From positions 62,001-126,000 of the forward strand of contig NZ_JAQQWS010000007.1 in assembly GCF_028610675.1 (NCBI RefSeq): 64,000 nucleotides of DNA. Reading direction: 5' to 3'. Position 1 is the first letter of the stretch, and each line of letters begins with the position of its first letter. The stretch is from Alkalihalobacillus pseudalcaliphilus (GTDB lineage: Bacteria; Bacillota; Bacilli; Bacillales; Bacillaceae_D). A program made the translations under genes and the position numbers. Under the pieces are notes generated by a model. It saw nothing but the letters and a program-made list of their open reading frames with translations. It had not been told where the DNA came from and did not search any database. Shown here one piece after another: positions 16,571-25,992 of this stretch.

Positions 16571-16599
16571 TTGCTTATCGACTGACTATTCTATATACT
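16571..16599 (+). promoter_or_regulatory. Promoter of the ABC-F leader
   Basis: -35 TTGCTT (16571-16576), 17 bases, -10 TATACT (16594-16599). It is placed 35 bases before the leader ORF. Confidence 0.6.
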
Positions 16600-16633
16600 T
16601 AGCATATCTGAATGGAAACGGGGGGTGTGGGAG

Positions 16634-16753
16634 ATGTGTAAGCAAGCTGTTTGTGTGCGTGATAATCGTAGTAGATTTATGCTCGTTTGTCGTGCAAAAT
16701 TTGCTGTTTTAGTTACAAAGGGAGAGATCTGTCCTTTTTTAGTAACTAAATAA
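16634..16753 (+). CDS. Leader peptide of the ABC-F gene (39 aa)
   Basis: A short ORF starts at an ATG behind a G-rich site (GGGGGGTGTGGGAG) and encodes 39 residues, beginning MCKQAVCVRDN and ending CPFLVTK. It has four Cys and is basic. The last third of the ORF overlaps a hairpin (TTTAGTTAC...GTAACTAAA). It is followed by a pause/anti-terminator/terminator set and then by the ABC-F gene. This is the arrangement of ribosome-sensing leaders that induce antibiotic-resistance ABC-F genes. No homologue is known to me, so the peptide sequence itself is not assigned. Confidence 0.65.
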   Translation: MCKQAVCVRDNRSRFMLVCRAKFAVLVTKGEICPFLVTK

Positions 16754-16774
16754 ACAAATGACACAATCAGTGCA

Positions 16775-16866
16775 TCACCTTTACCCACATATGAATGAGG
16801 TGAACGGGGAAAACCTTTTGTTCTCTCGTTTTTGGTGAACGAATTCTGATTCGTTCACCTTTTTTA
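16775..16866 (+). promoter_or_regulatory. Transcription attenuator ahead of ABC-F gene
   Basis: TCACCT (16775-16780) pairs with AGGTGA (16798-16803). GGTGAACG (16799-16806) can instead pair with CGTTCACC (16852-16859), the 3' arm of a perfect 11-bp terminator: GGTGAACGAAT (16834-16844), TCTG loop, ATTCGTTCACC (16849-16859), then T7. The pairings are mutually exclusive, so a ribosome stalled on the leader ORF could switch read-through. A further GATGTTC/GAACATC hairpin (16878-16904) holds the AGGAGG of the ABC-F gene in its loop. Confidence 0.75.
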
Positions 16867-16907
16867 TCTTTTGAGGTGATGTTCTTTAACTTAGGAGGAA
16901 CATCAAA

Positions 16908-18772
16908 ATGTACGGACACATACAACAAGTATCAAAAAGCTTTGGGGGTGACCCCCTTTTTGAGGAGATTAGTTTTGATATAAAGGCCCATGATCGAATC
17001 GGCCTGATTGGAAGGAATGGAAGTGGAAAAAGCACGCTGTTAAAAATGCTCGCACAAGAGGAAACGCCTGATAATGGTGCCATCCATTTTTCTAAACATA
17101 CAAAAATCGCCTATTTATCACAAGTACAATCACCCACTTTTATGGGGAATGGTAAACAGTTTTTAGAGACCGCGTTTATGGAACTAATAGAAATAGAAAT
17201 GAAAATGAGTGAGCTTGAAAAGGAAATGAGTCACACAATCGGCCAAAGATTAGAACAGACAATTGTTCAATACAGTGAGCTACAGGAGTATTTCACTTCG
17301 CATGGCGGTTATGAAATCCGTTCTAAAATAGAACAAGTCGCTGCCGGTTTAAAAATTAGCCACCTCCTTACGCAACCTTTTCAAAGTCTAAGTGGAGGAG
17401 AACAAACGAAGCTGGCCCTAGCACATGTGTTATTAACTGAGCCAGATTTGCTTTTATTAGATGAACCAACCATTTAGACTTACAAGCCATTGATTGGTTA
17501 ACTACTTTTTTAAATCGTTTTAGCGGTGCATTTATGATTACTTCACATGACCGTTATTTCTTAGAGGAAACCGTTAATCGAATACTCGATTTAGAGGATG
17601 GTAAGCTCCTCTCCTACGCATGTGGATATCAGCAATTTATCAAGGAAAAAGAAGAACGATTATTGCAGGAATTTCAAAATTATCAAGAACAACAAAAGAA
17701 GATCAAAAAAATGAAAGAGGCAATAAAACGGCTACGTATCTGGGCCAATCAAGCCAACCCACCTAATGAGGGGCTTCATAAACGGGCTCGAAATATGGAA
17801 AGAGCTCTCGAAAGAATAATGCTTCTTGATAGACCCGTCCTTGAACATAAGAAGATAAAATTAGACTTGCAAGCAACAGACCGAAGTGGTCAAGACGTGA
17901 TAACGATCACGGACTTAGAGAAAAGCTTTGAACACCGCTTATTATTCTCTAACGTCAACTTGCTCGTTCGTTACGGCGAGCGCGTCGCTTTATTAGGTGA
18001 CAATGGAACGGGAAAATCAACATTGCTTCAATTAATTCTAGGTCAATTAACACCAAATAGTGGCGTAGTAAAGTTAGGTAGCCAAGTTAAAATAGCTTAT
18101 TTATCTCAGAAATTATATGTGGCACATACAAATAAAACGGTTATCGAGGAATTCCGTGAGCATGTCAACGTGACTGAAGGTGAAGCTCGCTCACTATTAG
18201 CTCAATTTTTATTTTATGGCTTTAGCGTCTTTCAAAAATTATCATCTCTTAGTGGTGGTGAAAAGATGCGACTCCGCCTTGCAATCATTATGCAAACGGA
18301 AATGAACGTTCTTATCCTTGATGAACCGACAAACCATCTAGACATTGAATCATGTGAAGTATTAGAAGATACACTATCAACATTTCAAGGAACCGTTCTA
18401 GCTGTCTCACATGATCGCTATTTTATCGATAAACTTTTTCATAAAATTGCTTGGATTCACGATCAACAACTCTATGAATTCCCAGGAAACTACAGCTGGG
18501 CGAAAGAGAAAATGAAGGAGTCCATCATGCGGAATGAGAAAGCTCAACCTATCCCGATTAAACATGATCATCAAAATAAATATAAGTCGACTTTAAACCA
18601 TCATCATGAATTGGGACAGAGCATTGAGACTTTAGAGAATGAAATAGAATTACTAGAACAGAAACTACTAAAGGAAAACGACCTTGAGAAGATGCAACAC
18701 CTACATGCTACGAAAGAGAATTTAGAGTATAAGTGGACTGAACTAATGAAACGACTTGAAGGAGACTATTAA
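16908..18772 (+). pseudogene. ABC-F ribosome-protection ATPase, frameshifted
   Basis: The reading frame begins at 16908 behind AGGAGG and runs 189 codons through Walker A (GRNGSGKST), the signature (LSGGEQTK) and Walker B (LLLDEPT), then stops at 17475. The rest continues one frame over from just after the stop as LDLQAIDWLTTFL, and then as an intact 412-codon frame from 17534 with the P-loop GDNGTGKST, the second DEPTNHLD box and a C-terminal coiled coil. The DEPTNHLD box of the first half has lost four bases: one CCAA of an expected CCAACCAACC. Together the parts give about 620 residues, normal for ABC-F proteins that dislodge antibiotics from the ribosome. It may be a real lesion, a slippage variant or a sequence error. 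Confidence 0.88.
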
Positions 18773-18773
18773 T

Positions 18774-19529
18774 ATGGATTATTCGATCGATCAAACATAT
18801 GAATATGGACAAACGGCACTAGAAAACGCTCTATTTCGGGTCAATCATTTTACGCAACTAAAAGTTATGTATGATGCCAATTATTTAGAGTTTAAGCAGA
18901 ATCCGACACTATCATTATTTATAAAAAGCGAAGAAGTACTAAAGCAATTTCATCTTGAGCGTGGACAAACGCATTTAAAATTTTTCTTTCCAGAAAATAA
19001 TCAAATTGATACAATTTTAGAAGAATATCTAAAGCAAAATCGTTATCAACTTGACCGTACGGAATTATACGTGCGCCGACCTGTTCCGTGGATATCAAAC
19101 GAGAAACCTCCACAGCTTATGATTAAAAAAGTCACTCATTCGACTCCCATAGCAAACGACTACCTCGACCTCCAATACCGGTTTTGCTTAACATTTGGTC
19201 AGGAATATGCGTTAGGCAAAACGGCTTTAATGAAGGAGCAAATTAACAATCCATCGTATGCAATTCTGCTCGCTTACTGGAACGAAATACCTATAGGATT
19301 CATACATGGGATTAGCATCGATGAAAGCACGTTTGAACTTGATAACTTTCAAATTGATGAGTCCTATCAAAGAAAAGGAATTGGTACGCATCTTCAAGCA
19401 GCTTTATTTCAGGAATTCCCAAAGCAAACAGCGATTCTTCTAGCAGATGGACAAGACTCACCCAAAGAGATGTACAAAAAGCAAGGGTACCAATTCCAAA
19501 GCTTTATGTATGAAGCTCTAAAAGAATAA
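18774..19529 (+). CDS. GNAT-family N-acetyltransferase
   Basis: The 251-residue protein has a C-terminal GNAT domain (about 115-250), with the acetyl-CoA loop in YQRKGIGTHL and a preceding beta-strand FELDNFQID. The first 110 residues are an N-terminal extension of uncertain fold. The ATG at 18774 is chosen because AAGGAG lies 8 bases upstream, within the 3' end of the ABC-F gene. Only one base separates the two genes, so they are coupled. An acetyltransferase beside a ribosome-protection gene suggests an antibiotic or ribosomal substrate, but none can be named. Confidence 0.85.
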   Translation: MDYSIDQTYEYGQTALENALFRVNHFTQLKVMYDANYLEFKQNPTLSLFIKSEEVLKQFHLERGQTHLKFFFPENNQIDTILEEYLKQNRYQLDRTELYVRRPVPWISNEKPPQLMIKKVTHSTPIANDYLDLQYRFCLTFGQEYALGKTALMKEQINNPSYAILLAYWNEIPIGFIHGISIDESTFELDNFQIDESYQRKGIGTHLQAALFQEFPKQTAILLADGQDSPKEMYKKQGYQFQSFMYEALKE

Positions 19530-19544
19530 AATATGCTTCTTTCT

Positions 19545-19640
19545 GTTGTATGAAAGTTGCTTAAAACTGATATGCGGAGCTATACTCATCGCTCCCGAAA
19601 ATCATGCTCCGCGTCGTGCGGGGTGGCACTGATGACACGC
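19545..19640. repeat. Partial dispersed intergenic element
   Basis: Begins with TTGTATGAAAGTTGC and continues into the block with ATATGCGGAGCTATACTC and CGAAAATCATGCTCCGCGTC. It is a truncated copy of the element at 9066-9454. Confidence 0.65.
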
Positions 19641-19698
19641 CATAAGAAAAGGATAAAAGGTAAGCATACCCTCTTCAAATCTTCATCTACAAGGCTTA

Positions 19699-19739
19699 AA
19701 AAAACCGATCGGAATTGAGCTCCGATCGGTTTTGTTTTT
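19699..19739. terminator. Bidirectional terminator
   Basis: AAAACCGATCGGA and TCCGATCGGTTTT form a 13-bp stem around ATTGAGC, with T-runs in both directions. It serves the convergent GNAT and MurG-like genes. Confidence 0.85.
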
Positions 19740-20805
19740 ATTTTGCGGCAATCGCCCTAATTTCAGCTACAAGCTTATCTAATGCCCCCGCTTGATTGCC
19801 TTCTCTCATTTTCCTTCTTATCTCTTCTTTTTTGACGGTTATCATATCTAAATGATCCTGTAACGATTCACTCGTTAACTCTTCTTCTTCCAATGTAACC
19901 GAATATCCCTTTGCTTGGAATGATTCTGCATTCAAAATTTGATCACCTCGACTTTGTGCTCTACTTAGTGGAATAATGACCATTGGAATTTCTAAAGCTA
20001 CAAATTCGAAAATAGCATTAGAACCTCCCCTTGTAATGACAAAATCAGTTGTTGCTAAAATATCAGCAAGCTCCTCATGTACATATTCGAACTGACGGTA
20101 GCCTCTTCTGTTCTCTAACAAAGCATCGATATTACCTTTGCCACATAAGTGGACAATCTGATAACGCTTCGTCAATTCATCAAGATTATTTCTTACGGCT
20201 TCATTGATTTTTCTAGCACCAAGACTTCCTCCCATAATAAGTAACACCGGTAATTGACTATGAAACTCAAGAAATCTTCTTCCTTTATCCTCGGACCCTT
20301 GTAGAATTTCTTTTCGAATAGGAGAACCAATTGCTTCGGTTTTGCTAGCTGGCAAATACTTTTTGGTCTCATCAAAAGATGTGAAGATTTTTGTAGCAAA
20401 ACGTTGGGATATCTTATTGGCAAGTCCAGGTGTTAAATCACTTTCATGAATATAAATCGGTATTTTAAGTGTTGAAGCTGCTATGATAACGGGCACTGAT
20501 ACGAATCCACCTTTTGAAAAGACGAGATCTGGCTTCAACTTCTTCAGAATCCTTCTTGCGTCTAAGCAACCTTTCAAAACTCTAAAAATATCCTTTACAT
20601 TTTCAAAATCAAGATACCTTCTTAATTTACCGCTACTTATAGAGTGGTAGCGAATTCCTGTTTTTTCAATTAGCTCTTTTTCAATGCCATTTTTTGAACC
20701 GATATAGTCAATTTGAAAATCCTCATGACGGATTTCTTTTATAATAGCGAGGTTTGGAGTGACATGGCCTGCCGTTCCTCCACCTGTAAATACGAGTTTT
20801 TTCAT
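19738..20805 (-). CDS. MurG-family UDP-GlcNAc transferase paralogue
   Basis: This 355-residue protein is a GT28 enzyme of the MurG family, which adds GlcNAc from UDP-GlcNAc to lipid I to make lipid II on the inner face of the membrane. GGGTAGHVTPN (8-18), GGFVSVPVIIAA, HESDLTPGLANK and TRGGSNAIFEF are visible. Start at 20805 (MKKLVF) with AGGAGG six bases upstream; an earlier ATG at 20847 lacks a site. The gene stands alone, outside any mur/div cluster, and its HESD and SRAQSRGDQ motifs differ from the usual HEQN and HQT. It is probably the second MurG paralogue seen in several bacilli rather than the essential copy. Confidence 0.85.
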   Translation of the reverse strand: MKKLVFTGGGTAGHVTPNLAIIKEIRHEDFQIDYIGSKNGIEKELIEKTGIRYHSISSGKLRRYLDFENVKDIFRVLKGCLDARRILKKLKPDLVFSKGGFVSVPVIIAASTLKIPIYIHESDLTPGLANKISQRFATKIFTSFDETKKYLPASKTEAIGSPIRKEILQGSEDKGRRFLEFHSQLPVLLIMGGSLGARKINEAVRNNLDELTKRYQIVHLCGKGNIDALLENRRGYRQFEYVHEELADILATTDFVITRGGSNAIFEFVALEIPMVIIPLSRAQSRGDQILNAESFQAKGYSVTLEEEELTSESLQDHLDMITVKKEEIRRKMREGNQAGALDKLVAEIRAIAAK

Positions 20806-21165
20806 AATTCCTCCTAGAACGTGCTTTCTATGGTTCCTTGTTATCATTTGTTTACATACTCAATCTGCTAACATCTTTTTTACTAGTAACTCGTTGTGCT
20901 AAAGAACATATAAATAAAAAAGACTGATTGTATTGTATCACTAATCGTTAAGATTGCTAAGAAGCATTCTACTTATTTTCTATAATATTTAAAAATAGTT
21001 TGTATCATGAATCTAATATGTGGATTTCAGGTTATAAATGAACGTAAAATCAACCATGAACTTTATTATATTAACATAACAATCTAAATTATCAGACTTA
21101 TTTGTGTACATAATGAGTAGACATCATGTATGATAGATCTGACCACAATTTAAAGGGGGATACAT
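20806..21165. promoter_or_regulatory. Divergent intergenic region
   Basis: This AT-rich 360-bp gap lies between the divergent murG-like gene and tldD. A weak promoter toward tldD can be read as TGTACA (21105-21110), 17 bases, TATGAT (21128-21133). I see no gene, repeat or structured RNA. Confidence 0.35.
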
Positions 21166-22554
21166 ATGCTTTCAAAAGCAGTTATTGAAGACATCATTAC
21201 CGCGGCTCTTAGTACGGGTGGTGATTTTGCCGAAGTATTTGTAGAAGATAAATGGAACACAAATATTGACTTAATCGGTGGTAAGGTCGAGTCAAGTATC
21301 GTTGGAAAAGACTTCGGTATTGGTATTCGTATATTAAAAGGACTACAAAGCGTCTATGCATATACGAATGAATTCAGTCGTGAGCCATTAATTGCCGTAG
21401 CACTTGAGGCGGCAGCCGCCATTCATGGAACACCGAAAAACCTCACATTAAATTTAACCAAACAAGAATATGAAAACAAACACATCATTCAACAAATCCC
21501 AAAAGAAGTTTCAAAGCTTCGTAAGGTCGAAAAGATGAAAGAAGTTTATCAAGCAGCTAAACAGTATGACAATCAAATCTCACAAGCTTTAGTTGGTTAT
21601 AACGATGAGGATCAGCATGTACTGATCGCTAACTCTGAAGGTACATTTATTCAGGATCGCCGTGTTCGTACACGCTTTAAAGTGCAAGCCGTTGCCTCTC
21701 GTGGGACAGAGATGCAAACTGGTTTTTATGGACCCGGTGCACACCAAGGCTTTGAGTTTATAGAAGGTGCTGATTTATCTTACTATGGGGAAGAAGCTGC
21801 TAGAATCGCTGTTACAATGCTCCATGCAAAAGAGTGTCCAAGCGGTAAATTCCCGGTTATCATCGACAATGAGTTTGGTGGTGTTATTTTCCACGAAGCA
21901 TGTGGGCACGGCTTAGAATCTTCTTCTGTTGCGAAGAAAAATTCTGTTTTCGCTGATCGAGTTGGCGAACGTGTTGCACCTGAAATTGTTACGTATATTG
22001 ATGATGGAACACTTGCGAATGAATGGGGCTCTGCCAATATTGACGATGAAGGTGAAGAATCTCGCGAAAATATATTAATTGAAAATGGGATTCTTAAGGG
22101 CTATCTAATCGATAAACTTGGTGGTAGAAGAATGAATACAGCTTCTACAGGGTCTGGTCGACGTGAGTCTTATAAATTTGCTCCTACTTCTAGGATGACA
22201 AATACGTTTATCGCACCTGGACAATCAACACATGATGAAATTATCGCCAATACCGAGTTTGGTATTTATGCAAAATATATGGGCGGTGGTTCTGTGAATC
22301 CTGCAACAGGTGATTATAACTTCGCCGTCAATGAAGGCTATATCGTTCGTAATGGTAAAATTGCAGAGCCTGTCCGCGGAGCTACTTTAATCGGAAACGG
22401 ACCTAAAACATTACAAAAGGTTGATATGGTTGGAAATAAACTTGCACACGGCGCCGGAATGTGTGGAGCATCGAGTGGTTCGATTCCAGCTAATGTCGGT
22501 CAGCCTATGATCCGTGTCAGTGAAATTACGGTTGGTGGAAGGGGGAACGAGTAA
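21166..22554 (+). CDS. tldD: TldD-type metallopeptidase subunit
   Basis: TldD is the zinc-bearing half of the TldD/TldE heterodimer, which cleaves unfolded or modified peptides fed through its chamber. In E. coli it removes the leader of microcin B17 and helps degrade CcdA. The 462-residue protein shows HEACGH (His243, Glu244, His248) and the conserved tail GMCGASSGSIPANVGQP. A GGGGG site precedes the ATG. The stop overlaps the start of tldE (TAATG). No small modified-peptide gene is adjacent. Confidence 0.95.
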   Translation: MLSKAVIEDIITAALSTGGDFAEVFVEDKWNTNIDLIGGKVESSIVGKDFGIGIRILKGLQSVYAYTNEFSREPLIAVALEAAAAIHGTPKNLTLNLTKQEYENKHIIQQIPKEVSKLRKVEKMKEVYQAAKQYDNQISQALVGYNDEDQHVLIANSEGTFIQDRRVRTRFKVQAVASRGTEMQTGFYGPGAHQGFEFIEGADLSYYGEEAARIAVTMLHAKECPSGKFPVIIDNEFGGVIFHEACGHGLESSSVAKKNSVFADRVGERVAPEIVTYIDDGTLANEWGSANIDDEGEESRENILIENGILKGYLIDKLGGRRMNTASTGSGRRESYKFAPTSRMTNTFIAPGQSTHDEIIANTEFGIYAKYMGGGSVNPATGDYNFAVNEGYIVRNGKIAEPVRGATLIGNGPKTLQKVDMVGNKLAHGAGMCGASSGSIPANVGQPMIRVSEITVGGRGNE

Positions 22555-23906
22555 TGGATATGATTCAATTCAAGGAACAACTTTTTGAACAAGGAAACAA
22601 ACACGGCTTTACTGAAATGGAACTTTATTATCAATCCACGAATCGTTTTAATACACAATTATTTAATGGGGAAGTTGATGGCTATAAAGTTTCTTCTGAA
22701 GGTGGTGTTTCTTTCCGCGGAATTTATAACGGGAAAATGGGCTATGCTTACACAGAAAAAATCGCCGATTCTGAAATTGAATTTTTAATCCAAGAAGCAG
22801 CTGATAATGCTCTTATCATCGAGGACGACAATCCAGAGGAATTATTCGCAGGTTCTGATAGCTACGCTGATATTTCTTTATATTCTCAATCCCTTTCTGA
22901 AGTATCCTCAGATGATAAAATTAACCTACTAAAGGAAGCCGAAAAAGAGTGTTATGCATTAAGTGATTTAATTCATAGCATTAACTATTGTACGCTAGAA
23001 TCCCGTGAGAGCGAAACATTTATCGCTAACACAAAAGGCTTAGAAAAACGTGAAAAAAGGAACTTTATTTACATTATCTTATCTGCCGTTGTTAAATCAG
23101 GTGATGAATTTAAAAGCGCAATGAAATATTGGGTCACTGATGACTTTTCAACTTTTTCTCCAAAAGAGATGGCCAAAGAGGTTGTCGATGAGGCATTAAG
23201 TTTTGTTGGGGCTTCTTCTATTAAAAGCGGCCAGTACCCGATTATACTTAGAAATACGGCTGCTTCATCTTTATTACAAGTATTTTCATCAAGCTTCTCA
23301 GCAGATGATGTTCAAAAAGGAAAATCATTATTAGCTGGAAAATTAAATGAAACGATTGGTCATTCACTTATTACCATTATTGATGACCCACATGATCGAA
23401 ATGGGGTTGCGAGCCAAACTTTTGACGGAGAAGGCGTTGCGACCGCCAAGCAAACGATTGTTGAAAATGGTGTTCTCTTAACCTATCTCCACAATTCAAA
23501 AACAGCTCAAAAAGATGGTGTTAAGTCCACTGGGCATGCTTATAAACCATCATATAAAGGTTCAATCTCAATCTCGCCTTCTAATATGTATATTCAACCA
23601 GGTTCCGAATCGCTTCAGCAACTCATGGAAAGCGAGTCTGAAACGATTGTAATTACGGACTTACAAGGACTTCATTCTGGAGCCAATTCGATTACAGGTG
23701 ACTTCTCCCTTGCGGCCAATGGATACCTCGTTCGCAATGGAAAAATCGAAAGGCCACTTGATCAAATCACCGTCGCTGGGAACTTCTTTACTTTATTAAA
23801 TCAAGTTGAAGCGATTGGTAACGACTTAGATTTTAGCATAATGGGATCTGGCTACCTCGGTTCACCAAGCCTAAAGGTAGGAACACTATCTGTAGGTGGA
23901 GAATAA
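22554..23906 (+). CDS. tldE: TldE/PmbA-type peptidase subunit
   Basis: This 450-residue partner subunit has the same PmbA/TldD fold but lacks the HExxxH metal motif, as expected. Recognisable segments are GGVSFRGIYNGKMGYAYTEK (about 49-68) near the start, DPHDRNGVASQTFDGEG and LQGLHSGANSITGDFSLAANGY near the end. It starts one base inside the tldD stop codon, giving tight coupling and an equal supply of both subunits. A strong terminator follows at 23953. Confidence 0.95.
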   Translation: MDMIQFKEQLFEQGNKHGFTEMELYYQSTNRFNTQLFNGEVDGYKVSSEGGVSFRGIYNGKMGYAYTEKIADSEIEFLIQEAADNALIIEDDNPEELFAGSDSYADISLYSQSLSEVSSDDKINLLKEAEKECYALSDLIHSINYCTLESRESETFIANTKGLEKREKRNFIYIILSAVVKSGDEFKSAMKYWVTDDFSTFSPKEMAKEVVDEALSFVGASSIKSGQYPIILRNTAASSLLQVFSSSFSADDVQKGKSLLAGKLNETIGHSLITIIDDPHDRNGVASQTFDGEGVATAKQTIVENGVLLTYLHNSKTAQKDGVKSTGHAYKPSYKGSISISPSNMYIQPGSESLQQLMESESETIVITDLQGLHSGANSITGDFSLAANGYLVRNGKIERPLDQITVAGNFFTLLNQVEAIGNDLDFSIMGSGYLGSPSLKVGTLSVGGE

Positions 23907-23952
23907 TGGATTCATCGAATTAGAAGTTCGGACATAACTTATTTACTATTAG

Positions 23953-23985
23953 GAAAGAGGCCGCGTTCAGAATCGGCCTCTTTCG
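23953..23985 (+). terminator. Terminator after tldDE
   Basis: GAAAGAGGCCG and CGGCCTCTTTC form an 11-bp stem around about 11 bases, followed by a short T-containing tail. Confidence 0.8.
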
Positions 23986-24014
23986 TTATATAGATCTTGT
24001 ACGAAAATAAAGAA

Positions 24015-24848
24015 CTACCTTCTAATTTCAAAACGAATGTCATAAACAACTCTTCTTGGCTCTAAGTTTGTATCAACCCTAACATAAAGTGGCTCATTAG
24101 CAGCTCCTCTAATTGAATAACTACCAGTAGCAGCACTCCCTGTTCGATTAATATAAACCGAACCATAAATAGGATTAGTACCTAGTAGACGAACTCTTAA
24201 CACTCTGTAATACACACCATGCCCGGCAATGCTATAACTCCCATCACCTGTACGGACGACATTATGTCGAAGCACATTTAATATTAATGCACCCGTATTA
24301 ACATTAAAAAGACAGGACGTCGGTATTTTTGACCCAATATTAAATCGCTCTGTATGCGTACAAACATGAATACCATTCATCTGAGTAGTAATAGGCTCTT
24401 CTTTTTCAATTAAAACAGGCTTAGCTTGTGCAAGAACGATAGCATCAGGGTCCTCTTCTGATACATCATCTTTGATAACAATCCTCCACCGATCGCCTAA
24501 TTTTTTCACATCAACAGGTGTTTGAGCTTTATAGCCATCAAAATAGGTTTCAATGACAATAAAACGATAATGTTCATCATTCACTTTACTAGAATCTATA
24601 ATTTCGAATTCCATAATACCATTTTCAAATTCTCCATACATCGTTTCATACAAATCAATTTGTTGATGCTTTAGAAGAAAGCGGTCATCAAGAATCACAT
24701 GAACAGCTTTTTCAAAATCGTGGTCAATAAGAGCTTGAATTCCTTCTGACAATGCCTCCTTTGCATCATCATGATTATCGGCAAAAACTAAGGTAGGGAA
24801 TAAAAGACTTACAAATAAGATAAAGGGAAAAATATAATGCTTTTTCAT
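24015..24848 (-). CDS. Secreted protein, unknown function
   Basis: I do not recognise this 277-residue protein. Residues 1-23 form a signal peptide (MKK, hydrophobic core, cleavage near VFA-DN). Residues about 25-125 look like a compact alpha/beta domain of the kind with a cone-shaped NTF2-like fold (helical start, then EIIDSSKV and RFIVIETYFDGYK strands). A linker leads to a beta-rich C-terminal region (about 155-277), with repeated GSYSI motifs and two Cys at about 163 and 179. It has its own short transcript between terminators. Confidence 0.65.
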   Translation of the reverse strand: MKKHYIFPFILFVSLLFPTLVFADNHDDAKEALSEGIQALIDHDFEKAVHVILDDRFLLKHQQIDLYETMYGEFENGIMEFEIIDSSKVNDEHYRFIVIETYFDGYKAQTPVDVKKLGDRWRIVIKDDVSEEDPDAIVLAQAKPVLIEKEEPITTQMNGIHVCTHTERFNIGSKIPTSCLFNVNTGALILNVLRHNVVRTGDGSYSIAGHGVYYRVLRVRLLGTNPIYGSVYINRTGSAATGSYSIRGAANEPLYVRVDTNLEPRRVVYDIRFEIRR

Positions 24849-24999
24849 GCATAACCTCCTAGTATTCTTTTATTTACAACCATATCCATATAATAACATT
24901 TATCAACAACAAAAGTAGTGATTTTTCTGAAAATAATGTAAAAATTTCGCTATTTTTGGTATTTTTATGATACAAATAAAAACAGCCTAATATAAAAAT

Positions 25000-25031
25000 G
25001 ACAGTTAGCCTATTTGAAACGGCTAACTGTC
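25000..25031 (-). terminator. Terminator of the 25-kb membrane protein gene
   Basis: GACAGTTAGCC and GGCTAACTGTC pair perfectly over 11 bp; on the minus strand the stem is followed by ATTTTTAT. Confidence 0.85.
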
Positions 25032-25044
25032 TAGGCATGTGCAT

Positions 25045-25818
25045 TTAATCATCCAATGTCCCAACTACCTTATTCTCCTGCCACCAAGTTACCTCCACCT
25101 TTCCTTCTTTCGCTGCAATCCCACGGATCACGATATAGTAGGTGGAATCCTCACTAGGCTCGACGCCTAACACTCCTTCTTCTAGCGGATGTTCGGTCAT
25201 CGGACGTAGATTATGCTCTTCATCATAAAGACTTACACCGTGCTCCCCACCATCCCGAAAATGATGGTCTACCTTAAAAAATAGTTGTTCTCCTGCTTTT
25301 GCCTCAATAGGGATTAAGTGTTCCCCATTAAATGCTTCATACTGAATGAGAACCGTCTCTCCCTGCCTCACCTCTGTCCAACCTTCTTTGTTGGTCCATT
25401 CAAAAGGTGTCAAGCATAATGCAAGTACAGGCAACATATAAGCAGCTCTAGCCATACGTTGCCTTTTTGCCCATTTCTCTCCCATTAAAAAAATCAACGC
25501 AAAAATGGCTCCTACCGTTCCAGCAATCAACCCAAATTCATTCGGACTCATTATAATAAAAATAAGATATCCGAACCCTATGTATAACAGAAACCCAGTT
25601 ACAACTCCCGCCTGCTTCCACTTCTTCCTTATCCAACCAATTAAAAATGAGCTTATGATTCCATAAACAAAAATAAATAACCAAACCCATAAGGTCGTGA
25701 GAGTCTCATGTATTAGAAATAGATTAAAAGAAACAGATAAACTGATATATAAAATAAAAAACGACATTGCTAAACTAGCTCCAATTAGTTTAGTCTCTAG
25801 CTCCTTCATCCTATCCAA
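25045..25818 (-). CDS. Polytopic membrane protein with soluble C-terminal domain
   Basis: Unrecognised, 257 residues. Five hydrophobic stretches lie at about 11-33, 42-63, 71-90, 97-113 and 126-138. A soluble, acidic C-terminal domain (about 140-257) follows, with beta-strand character (GETVLIQYEAF, AGEQLFFKVDHHF, STYYIVIRG) that resembles a jelly-roll or pre-peptidase-like domain. If the last segment exits outward, the domain is extracellular. It stands alone downstream of the sigma operon and has a good terminator. Confidence 0.6.
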   Translation of the reverse strand: MDRMKELETKLIGASLAMSFFILYISLSVSFNLFLIHETLTTLWVWLFIFVYGIISSFLIGWIRKKWKQAGVVTGFLLYIGFGYLIFIIMSPNEFGLIAGTVGAIFALIFLMGEKWAKRQRMARAAYMLPVLALCLTPFEWTNKEGWTEVRQGETVLIQYEAFNGEHLIPIEAKAGEQLFFKVDHHFRDGGEHGVSLYDEEHNLRPMTEHPLEEGVLGVEPSEDSTYYIVIRGIAAKEGKVEVTWWQENKVVGTLDD

Positions 25819-25992
25819 CTCCTTCTATGTCTAATTAATTTGATCATATCATATATTAAATGGATTCAAAGCTTACTGACTGGATTGAATCACAGAAATG
25901 ATTAGACTTTTGCGACTAGCGATAACAAGCAAACACAGGCCTTTTGTAAAAAGATGGGTGCAAAAAAGGCAACTGGATTGGTTATTTAATTA

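Noticed and set aside
16591..16788. Antisense frame over the ABC-F leader
   Set aside because: It covers the leader ORF and hairpins in reverse and lacks a ribosome site.
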